This document shows, one piece after another, positions 8,495 to 15,793 of a stretch of 50,153 nucleotides of DNA. Each line of letters starts with the position of its first letter. Position 1 is the stretch's first letter. The notes under the pieces were generated by a model. It was not told the DNA's origin. It ran no database searches and saw only the letters and a program-made list of their open reading frames with translations. The position numbers and the translations under genes are program-made. Source of the stretch: Thermoanaerobaculum sp964488355 (GTDB lineage Bacteria; Acidobacteriota; Thermoanaerobaculia; Thermoanaerobaculales; Thermoanaerobaculaceae); the NCBI GenBank assembly GCA_964488355.1, contig CAZAUJ010000017.1, positions 1 to 50,153 on the forward strand, read 5' to 3'.

Positions 8495-9610
8495 TTAGCC
8501 GCGGTAGAAACGGGCGATGGCGGCCACCACCCGCTCCTGCTCTTCGGCTGTCAGCTCAGGGAAAATGGGCAGTGCCAGGACCTCGTCCGCGGCTTTTTCT
8601 GCCTGGGGGAAGTCGCCCTTTTGGTAGCCCAAATGGGCGAAGCAACCCTGCAGGTGCAGGGGTATGGGGTAATAAACCTCGCTGCCAATCCCCTGCTCAG
8701 CGAGAAACTGGCGTAAGCGGTCGCGCTGGGGAACCCGGACCACGTACTGGTGGTAGGTGTGGCCGCGCTCCGGCAGCTCCTGAGGCAGAATCACCACATC
8801 GCCCAAGCCAGCAGCCAAAAAGAGCTCCCGGTAGCGCGCCGCGTTTTGCCTGCGGGCTTCGTTCCACTGAGCAAGGAAGGGTAATTTGGCGCGCAGCACG
8901 GCCGCCTGCAGCGCGTCCAGGCGGAAGTTGCCCCCGATGCGATGGTGCACGTACTTGGGGCGCATGCCGTGCACACGCAGGTCGAGGAGCAGCTGGTAAA
9001 GCTCACCATCGTTGGTGGTCACCAGGCCCCCATCGCCAAAGGCCCCCAGGTTCTTGGTGGGGAAGAAAGAAAAGCAGCCGAGCTTTCCCAAACCACCTGC
9101 GTACTGACCCTTGTAGGTGGTGCCGATGGCCTGGGCGCAATCCTCCACGATGGGCACAGAGCCCGTAGCCTGGCGAATGCGGTCCATGTCCGCCGCTTGG
9201 CCGTACAGGTGCACGGGGATGATGGCTTTGGTGCGCGGACCCACCACCTCAGCCAGCTTCTCGGGATCCAGGTTGAAGTCTTGCGGAGCAATGTCCACGA
9301 AAACCGGCCGCGCACCCAAGCGCGCCACCGTGCCGGCGGTGGCAAAGAAGGTGAAGGGGCTGGTCACCACCTCGTCTCCTGGCCCCACGCCCAAGGCCAT
9401 GAGAGCCACCAGGAGCGCATCCGTACCCGAGGAAACGCCCACCGCGTAGGCCACCTGCAGGTAAGCGGCCAGCTCTTTTTCCAGCTCCGCCACCTCCTGC
9501 CCCAAGATGAACTGTTGGCTGGCAAAGACCCGTTCCAGGGCGGCGCGCACGGAGGCTTCCACCTGGTGCCACTGTCGGTTCAGGGTGAAAAGGGGAATGC
9601 TCTGGCTCAT
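8495..9610 (-). CDS. DegT/DnrJ/EryC1/StrS family PLP-dependent aminotransferase
   Basis: A 371-residue sugar aminotransferase. The family makes amino-sugars from nucleotide-linked keto-sugars, for LPS, capsule or glycan building. Lys186 in FSFFPTKNLGAFGDGG is the PLP Schiff-base lysine; other family blocks are SGTDALLVAL (61-70), SPFTFFATAGT and VEDCAQAIGT. It is full length. The ATG has GGGAGTAG upstream and lies three bases after the rhomboid stop, so the two genes are co-transcribed. No other sugar-nucleotide genes are nearby, so the substrate cannot be inferred from context. Confidence 0.93.
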   Translation of the reverse strand: MSQSIPLFTLNRQWHQVEASVRAALERVFASQQFILGQEVAELEKELAAYLQVAYAVGVSSGTDALLVALMALGVGPGDEVVTSPFTFFATAGTVARLGARPVFVDIAPQDFNLDPEKLAEVVGPRTKAIIPVHLYGQAADMDRIRQATGSVPIVEDCAQAIGTTYKGQYAGGLGKLGCFSFFPTKNLGAFGDGGLVTTNDGELYQLLLDLRVHGMRPKYVHHRIGGNFRLDALQAAVLRAKLPFLAQWNEARRQNAARYRELFLAAGLGDVVILPQELPERGHTYHQYVVRVPQRDRLRQFLAEQGIGSEVYYPIPLHLQGCFAHLGYQKGDFPQAEKAADEVLALPIFPELTAEEQERVVAAIARFYRG

Positions 9611-9613
9611 GGG

Positions 9614-10324
9614 CTACTCCCAGTAAACCAAGTAACGCGGCAAAGGCCGCACGCTTCCGCGGCGGCGCAGCCACCAGGCCAGGGCGGCGCCTGCCATGAA
9701 GCCGCCCACGTGGGCAAACCACGCCACGCCACCGGCGGCTGCTCCGGCGGCAGCCAGAGAAAGGGTACCGGAAAAGAACTGGATCACAAACCACAGGATG
9801 AGGAAAACCGGCGCGGGCAACTCGGCCATGGTGGCAAACAAACCAAGAAAAACCAGTGTCCTCACCCTCGACCAGGGGAACCAAACAAAGTAGGCTCCCA
9901 ATACCCCAGCGATGGCGCCCGAAGCGCCAATCATTGGCACCCGGGAAAATGGGTCCACCACCGCGTGTGCCAGGGCCGCGGCGAAACCGCAAACCAGGTA
10001 AAAGCCAAGAAAACGCCCGTGGCCAAAGGCATCCTCTACGTTGTCCCCGAACACCCACAGAAACCACATGTTGCCAATAAGATGCAGCCAGCCACCGTGG
10101 AGGAACATGGAAAACAGCACCGTGAACAGGTTAAAGGTCCAGCTTACGTCGAAGGCTGCCGGATGGAAGAAGCGCAGGGGAACGAAGGCGAAGGCGCGGA
10201 GAAAGGGCTCCAGGTGGCGCCCCAGCATGAGCTCGTAAACGAAGGCCAGCACACACGTCAGGATGATCAAGACGTTGACCACTGGTGGTTTAGACGAGGG
10301 AATGGAATCGCGCAGGGGAAACAT
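9614..10324 (-). CDS. Rhomboid family intramembrane serine protease
   Basis: A 236-residue multi-pass membrane protease. The HGGWLHLIGNMWFLWVFGDN block contains the oxyanion-side His/Asn. Catalytic Ser135 is in GASGAIAG and catalytic His205 in HVGGFMAG. Six or so hydrophobic segments fit the GlpG-type core, with the PLRDxxPS start typical of bacterial rhomboids. The ATG has no Shine-Dalgarno, and a perfect TATAAT ends only nine bases upstream, so the message is probably leaderless. It is followed by the DegT aminotransferase gene after three bases. It may shed membrane anchors of surface proteins; the real substrates are unknown. Confidence 0.95.
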   Translation of the reverse strand: MFPLRDSIPSSKPPVVNVLIILTCVLAFVYELMLGRHLEPFLRAFAFVPLRFFHPAAFDVSWTFNLFTVLFSMFLHGGWLHLIGNMWFLWVFGDNVEDAFGHGRFLGFYLVCGFAAALAHAVVDPFSRVPMIGASGAIAGVLGAYFVWFPWSRVRTLVFLGLFATMAELPAPVFLILWFVIQFFSGTLSLAAAGAAAGGVAWFAHVGGFMAGAALAWWLRRRGSVRPLPRYLVYWE

Positions 10325-10333
10325 ACCGCGGGC

Positions 10334-10339
10334 ATTATA
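10334..10339 (-). promoter_or_regulatory. TATAAT -10 element placed for a leaderless rhomboid message
   Basis: A perfect TATAAT on the minus strand ends nine bases before the rhomboid ATG, so a start site about seven bases on leaves a leader of roughly three bases. No good -35 is seen. Confidence 0.5.
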
Positions 10340-10443
10340 CCTGCTAGGCTTTCACCGGCCGTTCACCAGCCGCCCTTTTCGGCACCACAGGGAGGGTCGA
10401 AGCTGGGCACGGCCGCAAGGCCCGAAAGGAGGAAGAAAGGCCT

Positions 10444-11739
10444 ATGAAACGAGTGCTCATGGCAGTTCTGGTCTGCTGGCTCCACTTGGCCCCTGCTGGC
10501 GGGCAGGTCTTAAGTCTTTTTTACCAAGAGGTAGAAAAGGACGGGCGAATTTACGTGTTCAACACGCCCGAGGGCTTCGCCCAGTGGGAGAAAGCCGGGG
10601 AGATGGGCAAGAGCATCACCCTGATCGGGGCTGGGGCGAAAGGTGAAACCATTGTGGCAGAGAACGAGACGGCGTTGGATCTGTACCTCTTCAAGCACGG
10701 CCTGCCAGGCTATCAACGCCCGACACCCAAGCCGGCGCAGATCCCTTTCGACGTGCAATGGAAAAACGGCAAGACCACCATCAAAACCAAGTCCTCCGAG
10801 CTGGTCTTAAGTAACCGTCTGCAGGTGCGCTTTACCCAACTGGACCGTGATCAGGGCAGCGACGTTCCTTCCTTCCGCATCCGGCGCTTCAAGACCAAAC
10901 TGGAAGGTTGGGTTTACAACAAAAACCTGCGCTACGAGCTGCAGGTTAACTGGCCAGACACCCGGCCCTTGGAGGACGCCAACGTGACCTTCGACCTCAC
11001 CAAGGGCAAAGGGCTCTTTGCCGTGAAGGCAGGCCAGTTCAAGGTCCCCTTTGGCAGGCAGGAATTGACCTCTTCCGGCAACCAACACTTTGTGGACCGC
11101 TCGCTCGTATCCAACACCTTTGCCTTGGGGCGTGACATCGGCCTCCAGTTTTCCGGCCGCACCGGTGGAGGGCAGCTGGAATGGAGCGCGGGGGTCTTCA
11201 ACGGCGCGGGGCGCAACGTTACGGCCAATGACGACAACAAGCTGCAGGTGGACGGGCGGTTTACCTGGCAGCCACTGGGTGCCGTCAAGCTCACGGAGGG
11301 CGACCTGGAGGTCAGCCCCACGCCCCTCTTGGCCCTAGCTGCGCAGGTGGAGCGAAACGGTCACCTTGGCACCTCCACCTCCCCATGGGATAAGTGGGGA
11401 ACGGACGCAGTGCTATTCTGGCGAGGATTATTCCTCTTTGGCGAGTTCTTCCGTGCCGAACCCACCGACGCCAGCGGGCCCAAGCCGCGCAGCGAAGGGT
11501 TGGCGCTGCAGGCCGGCTACACCCTGGTGCCGAAGAAGCTGGAGCTGGCGATTCGCTACGCGGCGCTCGACCCCTCCGACCTCATTCCCGACGACCAACG
11601 CTTGGAAAAAGGCCTTGCCTTCAACTACTACGTCCACCTCCACACCCACAAGCTGCAGGCGGACGTGCGCCAGCTGGAAAACCGCCGCACCAAGCAAAAG
11701 GATTGGGAGTTCCGCGTGCAGTATCAGCTGATTTTTTAA
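10444..11739 (+). CDS. Phosphate-selective porin O/P family outer-membrane protein
   Basis: A 431-residue secreted beta-barrel. The signal is MKRVLMAVLVCWLHLAPAGG. Residues 22-110 form a distinct N-terminal segment, and the rest alternates like a barrel, with porin O/P hallmarks such as FRIRRFKTKLEGWVYNKNL, GLFAVKAGQFKVPFGRQE and GRDIGLQFSG. It ends in an aromatic residue (LIF), as outer-membrane barrels do. AAAGGAGG precedes the ATG. Family members pass phosphate or other anions, but here no phosphate genes are adjacent, so the substrate is open. It is monocistronic, with a bidirectional terminator just downstream. Confidence 0.9.
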   Translation: MKRVLMAVLVCWLHLAPAGGQVLSLFYQEVEKDGRIYVFNTPEGFAQWEKAGEMGKSITLIGAGAKGETIVAENETALDLYLFKHGLPGYQRPTPKPAQIPFDVQWKNGKTTIKTKSSELVLSNRLQVRFTQLDRDQGSDVPSFRIRRFKTKLEGWVYNKNLRYELQVNWPDTRPLEDANVTFDLTKGKGLFAVKAGQFKVPFGRQELTSSGNQHFVDRSLVSNTFALGRDIGLQFSGRTGGGQLEWSAGVFNGAGRNVTANDDNKLQVDGRFTWQPLGAVKLTEGDLEVSPTPLLALAAQVERNGHLGTSTSPWDKWGTDAVLFWRGLFLFGEFFRAEPTDASGPKPRSEGLALQAGYTLVPKKLELAIRYAALDPSDLIPDDQRLEKGLAFNYYVHLHTHKLQADVRQLENRRTKQKDWEFRVQYQLIF

Positions 11740-11766
11740 AGAGCACGAACAACACACTCACCTGGT

Positions 11767-11795
11767 AAAAAAAGCCGGCGAAAATCGCCGGCTTT
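11767..11795. terminator. Bidirectional terminator between porin gene and stress operon
   Basis: A perfect stem AAAGCCGGCGA / TCGCCGGCTTT with an AAA loop. Leftward it runs into seven T, a strong signal for the Spy-like operon; rightward the T run is short, so it is weaker for the porin gene. Confidence 0.88.
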
Positions 11796-11816
11796 GCATT
11801 GCGGATTTGCTTCTCG

Positions 11817-12269
11817 CTAGCGCACAAGATGGACAGCTTCAAAGGCGGGAATGAGGGGCTGCAGGCGCTCTGCCAGGCGGATGGCCTGCAGCTTGCGCAT
11901 CTGCTCGGCCGTGAGCATCGCCTCGAAGCCGTGGACGTAGTCTCGCAGCCCTTGGGCGATGCCTGCCCGCAGCGTATGACCCTCGATCACCAAGGCACCA
12001 ACCGCCGCCGGATCCGGGTTTTCCTGGCGCAAAAGCTCCGCCAGCTGCGATTCCACCTCCCGCACGCGCTGCTGCAAAGGCTCAACCGTGCTCCGTAAGG
12101 TGGCCAAAAGCTCTTCCCACTGCCCCAGTTGCTCAGAGCTCAACCCCAGGTAGCGCGCCACCAGCTCTTTCGGCCGCGCCCAGGAAGGGTCGGGGGTCTC
12201 CTGTGCCCACACCGGCAGTACAGCCAGCAAACCCGTTAAGATGAGCCAAGCACCTGGTTTCCTCAGCAT
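11817..12269 (-). CDS. Periplasmic Spy/CpxP/CnrX-like small helical protein (second copy in operon)
   Basis: A 150-residue exported protein with signal MLRKPGAWLILTGLLAVLPVWA and an almost wholly helical body. The two LTxxQ-like turns of the Spy/CpxP fold are recognisable as LSSEQLGQW (about 43-51) and LTAEQMRKLQ (about 119-128). Such proteins act as periplasmic chaperones or as sensors for metals or misfolding. It is the last gene of the ECF sigma operon, 18 bases after the other Spy-like gene, with AAGGAGG before the ATG. It is followed by a strong terminator. The placement suggests a periplasmic sensor or effector of the sigma/anti-sigma pair. Confidence 0.75.
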   Translation of the reverse strand: MLRKPGAWLILTGLLAVLPVWAQETPDPSWARPKELVARYLGLSSEQLGQWEELLATLRSTVEPLQQRVREVESQLAELLRQENPDPAAVGALVIEGHTLRAGIAQGLRDYVHGFEAMLTAEQMRKLQAIRLAERLQPLIPAFEAVHLVR

Positions 12270-12287
12270 GTCGCTTTCCTCCTTTCG

Positions 12288-12791
12288 TTAGAAGGGCTCG
12301 GGGGCTGGCGGCGCGGGAGGAGCCGGCGCTCGGCGCGGCGGGCGGGGTGCCTGACGCCGCACTTCCCGCCGCTCTTCCAGACGCTCCCTCGCCACCGTCC
12401 GCAGCTTTTGCCATTGTTCCTGAGTGAGGGTCTGCCGCACCGCCAAGAGCAGCTCGAAGCGCTCCGCCTCCAGCCGCTGCCGCGCTTGCTGCATGGCGGC
12501 AAAGGCTTCGCGCAGCTTGCGAACGTCCAGGGGATCCCTGTCCGCCAAAAGCCGCAGCTCTACCTCGGCCTTGTGCACCGCCGCGCGAGCATCAATCATG
12601 GCCTTGAGGCGCTCGGCGGTCAGCTGCTCCAGTTTGGCTTTCTGTTCCGCCGACAAGCCCAGCTCCTGGGCCACCGCTGGCCGGTCCCACCAACGCCCCA
12701 GCGGTACATTCCAGGGCGGACCGCCGGGCCCTTGCGCCCAAGCCAACGCGGCTGCGGGCAAGATGAGTAGGACTAAAGCTTTACCTTTCAT
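12288..12791 (-). CDS. Periplasmic Spy/CpxP-like protein with Pro/Ala-rich tail
   Basis: A 167-residue exported helical protein with signal MKGKALVLLILPAAALAWAQ. The LTxxQ family turns appear as LSAEQKAKLEQLT (about 46-58) and LTQEQWQKLRT (about 122-132). The last 25 residues are a Pro/Ala/Arg-rich, probably disordered tail (RRAPAPPAPPAPEPF). AAAGGAG precedes the ATG, which overlaps the stop of the anti-sigma gene by four bases (ATGA), so the two are translationally coupled. It resembles the neighbouring 11817-12269 product in plan but not closely in sequence. Confidence 0.8.
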   Translation of the reverse strand: MKGKALVLLILPAAALAWAQGPGGPPWNVPLGRWWDRPAVAQELGLSAEQKAKLEQLTAERLKAMIDARAAVHKAEVELRLLADRDPLDVRKLREAFAAMQQARQRLEAERFELLLAVRQTLTQEQWQKLRTVARERLEERREVRRQAPRPPRRAPAPPAPPAPEPF

Positions 12792-13225
12792 GTTTCGCTC
12801 CTTTCTCCGGAGGGCTCCTCCGGAATCACCAATCCCACCACCTGGCTGTCGGCCAACGCGGCCAACGGGTCGGAAGCCAAGGTGGCGTCTATTTGCTGCA
12901 AAACCATATCCACCTCGGCCAACTCCTGCGTTCCTTTCCGGTCAACGTGCAGCACCAAAGCCAGCACTAACGCGGCGGCAGCTGCCGCCGGCAAAAGGAT
13001 CGGCCACCAATGCCTTCGATACGCGCGTGCCAAAGCCGCCTGCCGCACACGCTGGCGCACCATGGGATCGGGCTGCCACTGGCCCAGCCTGGCCAACGCG
13101 GCCTGCCAGCGTCCCACCTCCTGGGAGCAGTGAGTGCACCTTTCCAGGTGGGCTTTGGCCCCAGCCGTTGCCTCACCAGCCAACAGGCTGGCCCATTCGT
13201 CCTCGGAAAGATGCCTTTCGTTCAT
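12788..13225 (-). CDS. Zinc-finger (HxxxCxxC) anti-sigma factor, single-pass membrane protein
   Basis: A 145-residue predicted anti-sigma factor. The cytoplasmic N-terminus carries the ZAS motif H26xxxC30xxC33 (HLERCTHC). A single membrane helix follows (about 72-93, WWPILLPAAAAAALVLALVL), then a periplasmic tail of about 50 residues. I chose the ATG at 13225 over that at 13229-13231: GAGGAGG is seven bases from the former but only one from the latter, and 13225 gives the four-base ATGA overlap with the sigma gene. It should hold the sigma factor inactive until a periplasmic signal is sensed, possibly through the two Spy-like proteins encoded next. Confidence 0.9.
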   Translation of the reverse strand: MNERHLSEDEWASLLAGEATAGAKAHLERCTHCSQEVGRWQAALARLGQWQPDPMVRQRVRQAALARAYRRHWWPILLPAAAAAALVLALVLHVDRKGTQELAEVDMVLQQIDATLASDPLAALADSQVVGLVIPEEPSGERSET

Positions 13226-13809
13226 GGCCATGCCTCCTCTACCTGCTGCCGAACCCTTGTTAAGGCTCGGTGCAAGTGCGTCTTCACTGTGCCCTCGTCC
13301 ACTCCCAGGCTTTGCGCAATTTGCGCCAAAGGCAACTGGGAAAAGAACCGCAAGCTGAAAACCTCCTGCTGTCGGGGCGGCAGCTGTTTTACCGCCTGCA
13401 CCAACCTGGCGAGGCCCTGCCGAGCCCGCACGTTCCTTTCGGGGTCAGCCTCGGGAGAGGGCAACAAGTCGGCAAAATCCTGCTCCTGCCCATCGCGTTC
13501 GCTTTCCAGGGGCACCAGGCTGAACCTGCGGCGCCGGCGCAGCACGTCCCGGCAATGGTGCGCAGCCACCACGCACGCCCAGGCCACCAGAGGACCCTCG
13601 CCGCGAAACCGGCCCAAGTTTTTCAGCACCTTCACCAGCACCTCCTGCACCGCGCCCTCCACGTCCTCGTCAGGCGGCAGCAGCGCCCGGCAGGCTCGCC
13701 ATACGGGAAGCTCCACGTCCTTCAGGAGCTCCTCGGCAGCGCTGCGGACTCCGGCCCGCGCCTGTCGCACCAGCTCCGCCTCTTCCTCGCGCCAGTGGTC
13801 AGCTGCCAC
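13222..13809 (-). CDS. ECF-type RNA polymerase sigma factor
   Basis: About 195 residues, with sigma2 (roughly 10-85, including RFRGEGPLVAWACVVAAHHCRD, the region that melts the -10) and sigma4 (about 135-190, LPPRQQEVFSLRFFSQLPLAQIAQSLGVDEGTVKTHLHRAL, a helix-turn-helix for the -35), joined by a short linker; there is no region 1 or 3. The GTG at 13809 has GGAGG five bases away and is preferred; an ATG at 13824 is possible but its AAAGG is too close. It heads a four-gene operon with its membrane anti-sigma. The response is probably to envelope or metal stress. Confidence 0.92.
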   Translation of the reverse strand: MAADHWREEEAELVRQARAGVRSAAEELLKDVELPVWRACRALLPPDEDVEGAVQEVLVKVLKNLGRFRGEGPLVAWACVVAAHHCRDVLRRRRRFSLVPLESERDGQEQDFADLLPSPEADPERNVRARQGLARLVQAVKQLPPRQQEVFSLRFFSQLPLAQIAQSLGVDEGTVKTHLHRALTRVRQQVEEAWP

Positions 13810-13854
13810 CGTAACCTCCGCCATGCCCTTTAAGACGAGTAGGGGCGCATAAGG

Positions 13855-13884
13855 TTGACACGACCCGGCACCAAAACCTATAGC
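13855..13884 (+). promoter_or_regulatory. Candidate promoter upstream of the MBL hydrolase gene
   Basis: TTGACA (13855-13860), 18 bases, then TATAGC (13879-13884), in the divergent spacer between the sigma operon and the MBL gene. A second, closer candidate lies at 13934-13962. Confidence 0.35.
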
Positions 13885-13920
13885 CGCGATAAGGCGTATC
13901 CCGCTTGGGCTTTGCTACCA

Positions 13921-13934
13921 AGCACACGCGTGCT
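13921..13934. promoter_or_regulatory. Inverted-repeat element AGCACACGCGTGCT, candidate operator
   Basis: AGCAC and GTGCT arms flank ACGC. The final base overlaps the -35 TTGACA of the promoter at 13934-13962. The identical 14-mer occurs inside the OmpA-like gene promoter at 22742-22755. Confidence 0.4.
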
Positions 13935-13962
13935 TGACAAACCCGCGGTAGAAAGCTAAGCA
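13934..13962 (+). promoter_or_regulatory. Candidate promoter for a leaderless MBL hydrolase message
   Basis: Perfect TTGACA (13934-13939), a 17-base spacer and TAAGCA (13957-13962). Six bases further on lies an in-frame ATG (13969) with no ribosome site, which fits transcription starting at the codon itself. Confidence 0.45.
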
Positions 13963-14814
13963 ATGCCGATGCGCCGGCTGGAACTCACCACCAGTTGGGG
14001 ACCCTTGCTCGTGGTAGGTGGCTCGCGCGCTGGGGAGGGTACCACGGTGCTCCTGCCTCAGCTTCGCCTTGCCCTGGACGCTGGCCACCCGCTGCGGGCC
14101 CTGGTGCCCATGGACCGACTGGTCCTTTCTCACGGGCACACGGACCATTGGGCCGCAGTGCCCGCCTGGGCCAGTCAGCGGCAGTTGCAAAACCTCGGCC
14201 CAGCTCAAGTCCTGGCACCCTCCCCGTTGGCGGAGCAGGTGCGCCAGCTCTTGGCCCTCACCGCGGCCATGGAGCAAAGCCAGGCCTACCCGGTGGAGGT
14301 GATACCAGTGGATGCTGGGAATCAGGTCCCGTTGCGAGCGGACCTGCAGCTCCGTTTTTTCCGCACCAGCCACTGGACCCCCACCCTTGGAACAGTCCTT
14401 CTCTGGCACAAGAAGCAGCTTAAAGCTGGCTTGGCAGGCCTTTCCCCGCAGCAGCTGGCAGAGCTGCGCCGCCAAGGCCGAGAAATTGCCGAAAAAGTGG
14501 AGGTGCCCCTGCTGGCTTACCTGGGTGATACGGGGCCAGAGGTACTGGAGCAGGAGCCGTGGCTGGCACAGGTGGAGGTGCTGGTGGTGGAGTGCACCTT
14601 TCTCAAACCCAAGGACCTGGAACGTAGCCGACAGTTCGGCCACATGCATCTTTCCGACCTGCAAGCGTTTGTGCCGCGCGCCGGGAATCGGCACTGGGTG
14701 CTCATCCACCTTTCCCGCCGTCACCGCCTGGCACCGGGTACTAGAATCCTGCGCCAAACCCTCCAGCGGGACGGTGGACCAGCGCTGCACTTTTTAAACG
14801 TGGAATGGCCCTAA
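13963..14814 (+). CDS. Metallo-beta-lactamase-fold hydrolase, RNase Z-like
   Basis: A 283-residue MBL-fold enzyme. The zinc motif HGHTDH is at residues 57-62. Later ligand blocks are SHW (about 136), LGDTGPE (about 187) and IHLSRRH near the C-terminus; FGHMHLSDL resembles the RNase Z-type HxS region. The family cuts the 3' end of tRNA precursors or hydrolyses other phosphodiesters; a general MBL hydrolase role is equally possible. The ATG at 13963 is used here, but the next in-frame ATG (13969) fits the promoter spacing better if the message is leaderless. The stop overlaps the convergent ygfZ-like stop by four bases (CTAA). Confidence 0.8.
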   Translation: MPMRRLELTTSWGPLLVVGGSRAGEGTTVLLPQLRLALDAGHPLRALVPMDRLVLSHGHTDHWAAVPAWASQRQLQNLGPAQVLAPSPLAEQVRQLLALTAAMEQSQAYPVEVIPVDAGNQVPLRADLQLRFFRTSHWTPTLGTVLLWHKKQLKAGLAGLSPQQLAELRRQGREIAEKVEVPLLAYLGDTGPEVLEQEPWLAQVEVLVVECTFLKPKDLERSRQFGHMHLSDLQAFVPRAGNRHWVLIHLSRRHRLAPGTRILRQTLQRDGGPALHFLNVEWP

Positions 14815-15701
14815 GCCAGGATCGCCTCCACTTTCCACAGCCGTCCACCGCCTGAAAGCTCTCCCCCGCTTACGGCCGCGCGGCGATGCACCAGGGCCAA
14901 ACCCCAGGAGTGGGTGGCCGTGTAGGCCCAAGAGGTGAGGCGTCCTGCGGGCTTGGGCTCGCCCGGAAGGCTCAGCGGCAGCGGGAGAGGTCCGGGCAGA
15001 GGCTGGGGATTAGGGCTTTGCACCCGCACGAGCTGACGGTTCACGTGACCATAGGTGGCCAGCCGGGCCATGGTTTCCTGTCCCACGTAGCAGCCCTTGC
15101 GCAGGCTCACCCACGCCTCGCCCAGGCCAACCTCCGGTGGTAAGACGTCCTCGGTGAGCTCCTGACCCCACGCGGGGAAACCTGACCTAATACGCGCCAG
15201 CTCCAACTCGGTAGCCTCCACGGCTTGCAGGTGCCTGTCGAGCTTTCCCGCCACCATCGTACCGGGCAGGCCCAAGAGGCTCTCTCCGAAGGCCAAAAGC
15301 TCGCCGCTGCCTGCGCAACCGCCTGTCTCTGGCAGCCAGGCCAATCCCAGAGCCTGACGCACCGCCAGCGGTTCTCCCAGCACCAGCAGGCGGGGCGGCA
15401 CCAGCACCTCCACCGCGCAGCGCGAAAAACGAAGGTACGCGTTCAGGAGCTCAGCCAGCAGGGGCCCACGACCTGGAGGCGCCAGCAGGAACACCTCCTG
15501 GGCCAAGGACGCTACGGCAAAAAGGGCGCGAAACTGCCCCTTGGCATGCAGCAGCACGCTGCGGCGGATTTCGCCCTCCCTCAGGCCCCGGAGGTCCGCC
15601 GTAACGACCTTCTGCAACGCCGCTAAAGGCTCCTTTCCGCGAACGACGCACAGGTCCAAAGGAAGCGGCGTTCGTGCCACCGAAGGAAAGGCTCCGCTCA
15701 C
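14811..15701 (-). CDS. ygfZ: YgfZ/GcvT-like folate-binding protein
   Basis: About 296 residues. The YgfZ signature K-G-C-Y-x-G-Q-E (LRKGCYVGQETMARL) lies in the C-terminal half, preceded by the GcvT-like barrel (VVTADLRGL, LLHAKGQFRALFAV). In other bacteria YgfZ (tetrahydrofolate-dependent) helps assemble or repair iron-sulfur clusters and supports tRNA modification. The frame is open to a TTG at 15764, but the GTG at 15701 has GGGGAGG five bases upstream and leaves room for a divergent promoter ahead of the chromate transporter, so I prefer it. A Pro/Leu-rich insertion (PNPQPLPGPLPLPLSLPG) follows the signature, an unusual low-complexity loop. Confidence 0.85.
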   Translation of the reverse strand: MSGAFPSVARTPLPLDLCVVRGKEPLAALQKVVTADLRGLREGEIRRSVLLHAKGQFRALFAVASLAQEVFLLAPPGRGPLLAELLNAYLRFSRCAVEVLVPPRLLVLGEPLAVRQALGLAWLPETGGCAGSGELLAFGESLLGLPGTMVAGKLDRHLQAVEATELELARIRSGFPAWGQELTEDVLPPEVGLGEAWVSLRKGCYVGQETMARLATYGHVNRQLVRVQSPNPQPLPGPLPLPLSLPGEPKPAGRLTSWAYTATHSWGLALVHRRAAVSGGELSGGGRLWKVEAILA

Positions 15702-15793
15702 CGGTTCCTCCCCCTGGGGAAACACCCAGCTCCCCTGACCCCTTCCCGACCCTTCCGGTTGCAAAACCCCTTGCGCTAGGGGAAGCTTTGCCC

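Noticed and set aside
8942..10447. A 501-codon rightward frame antisense to the aminotransferase and rhomboid genes
   Set aside because: High GC opens long antisense frames; codon pattern and motifs support only the leftward genes.
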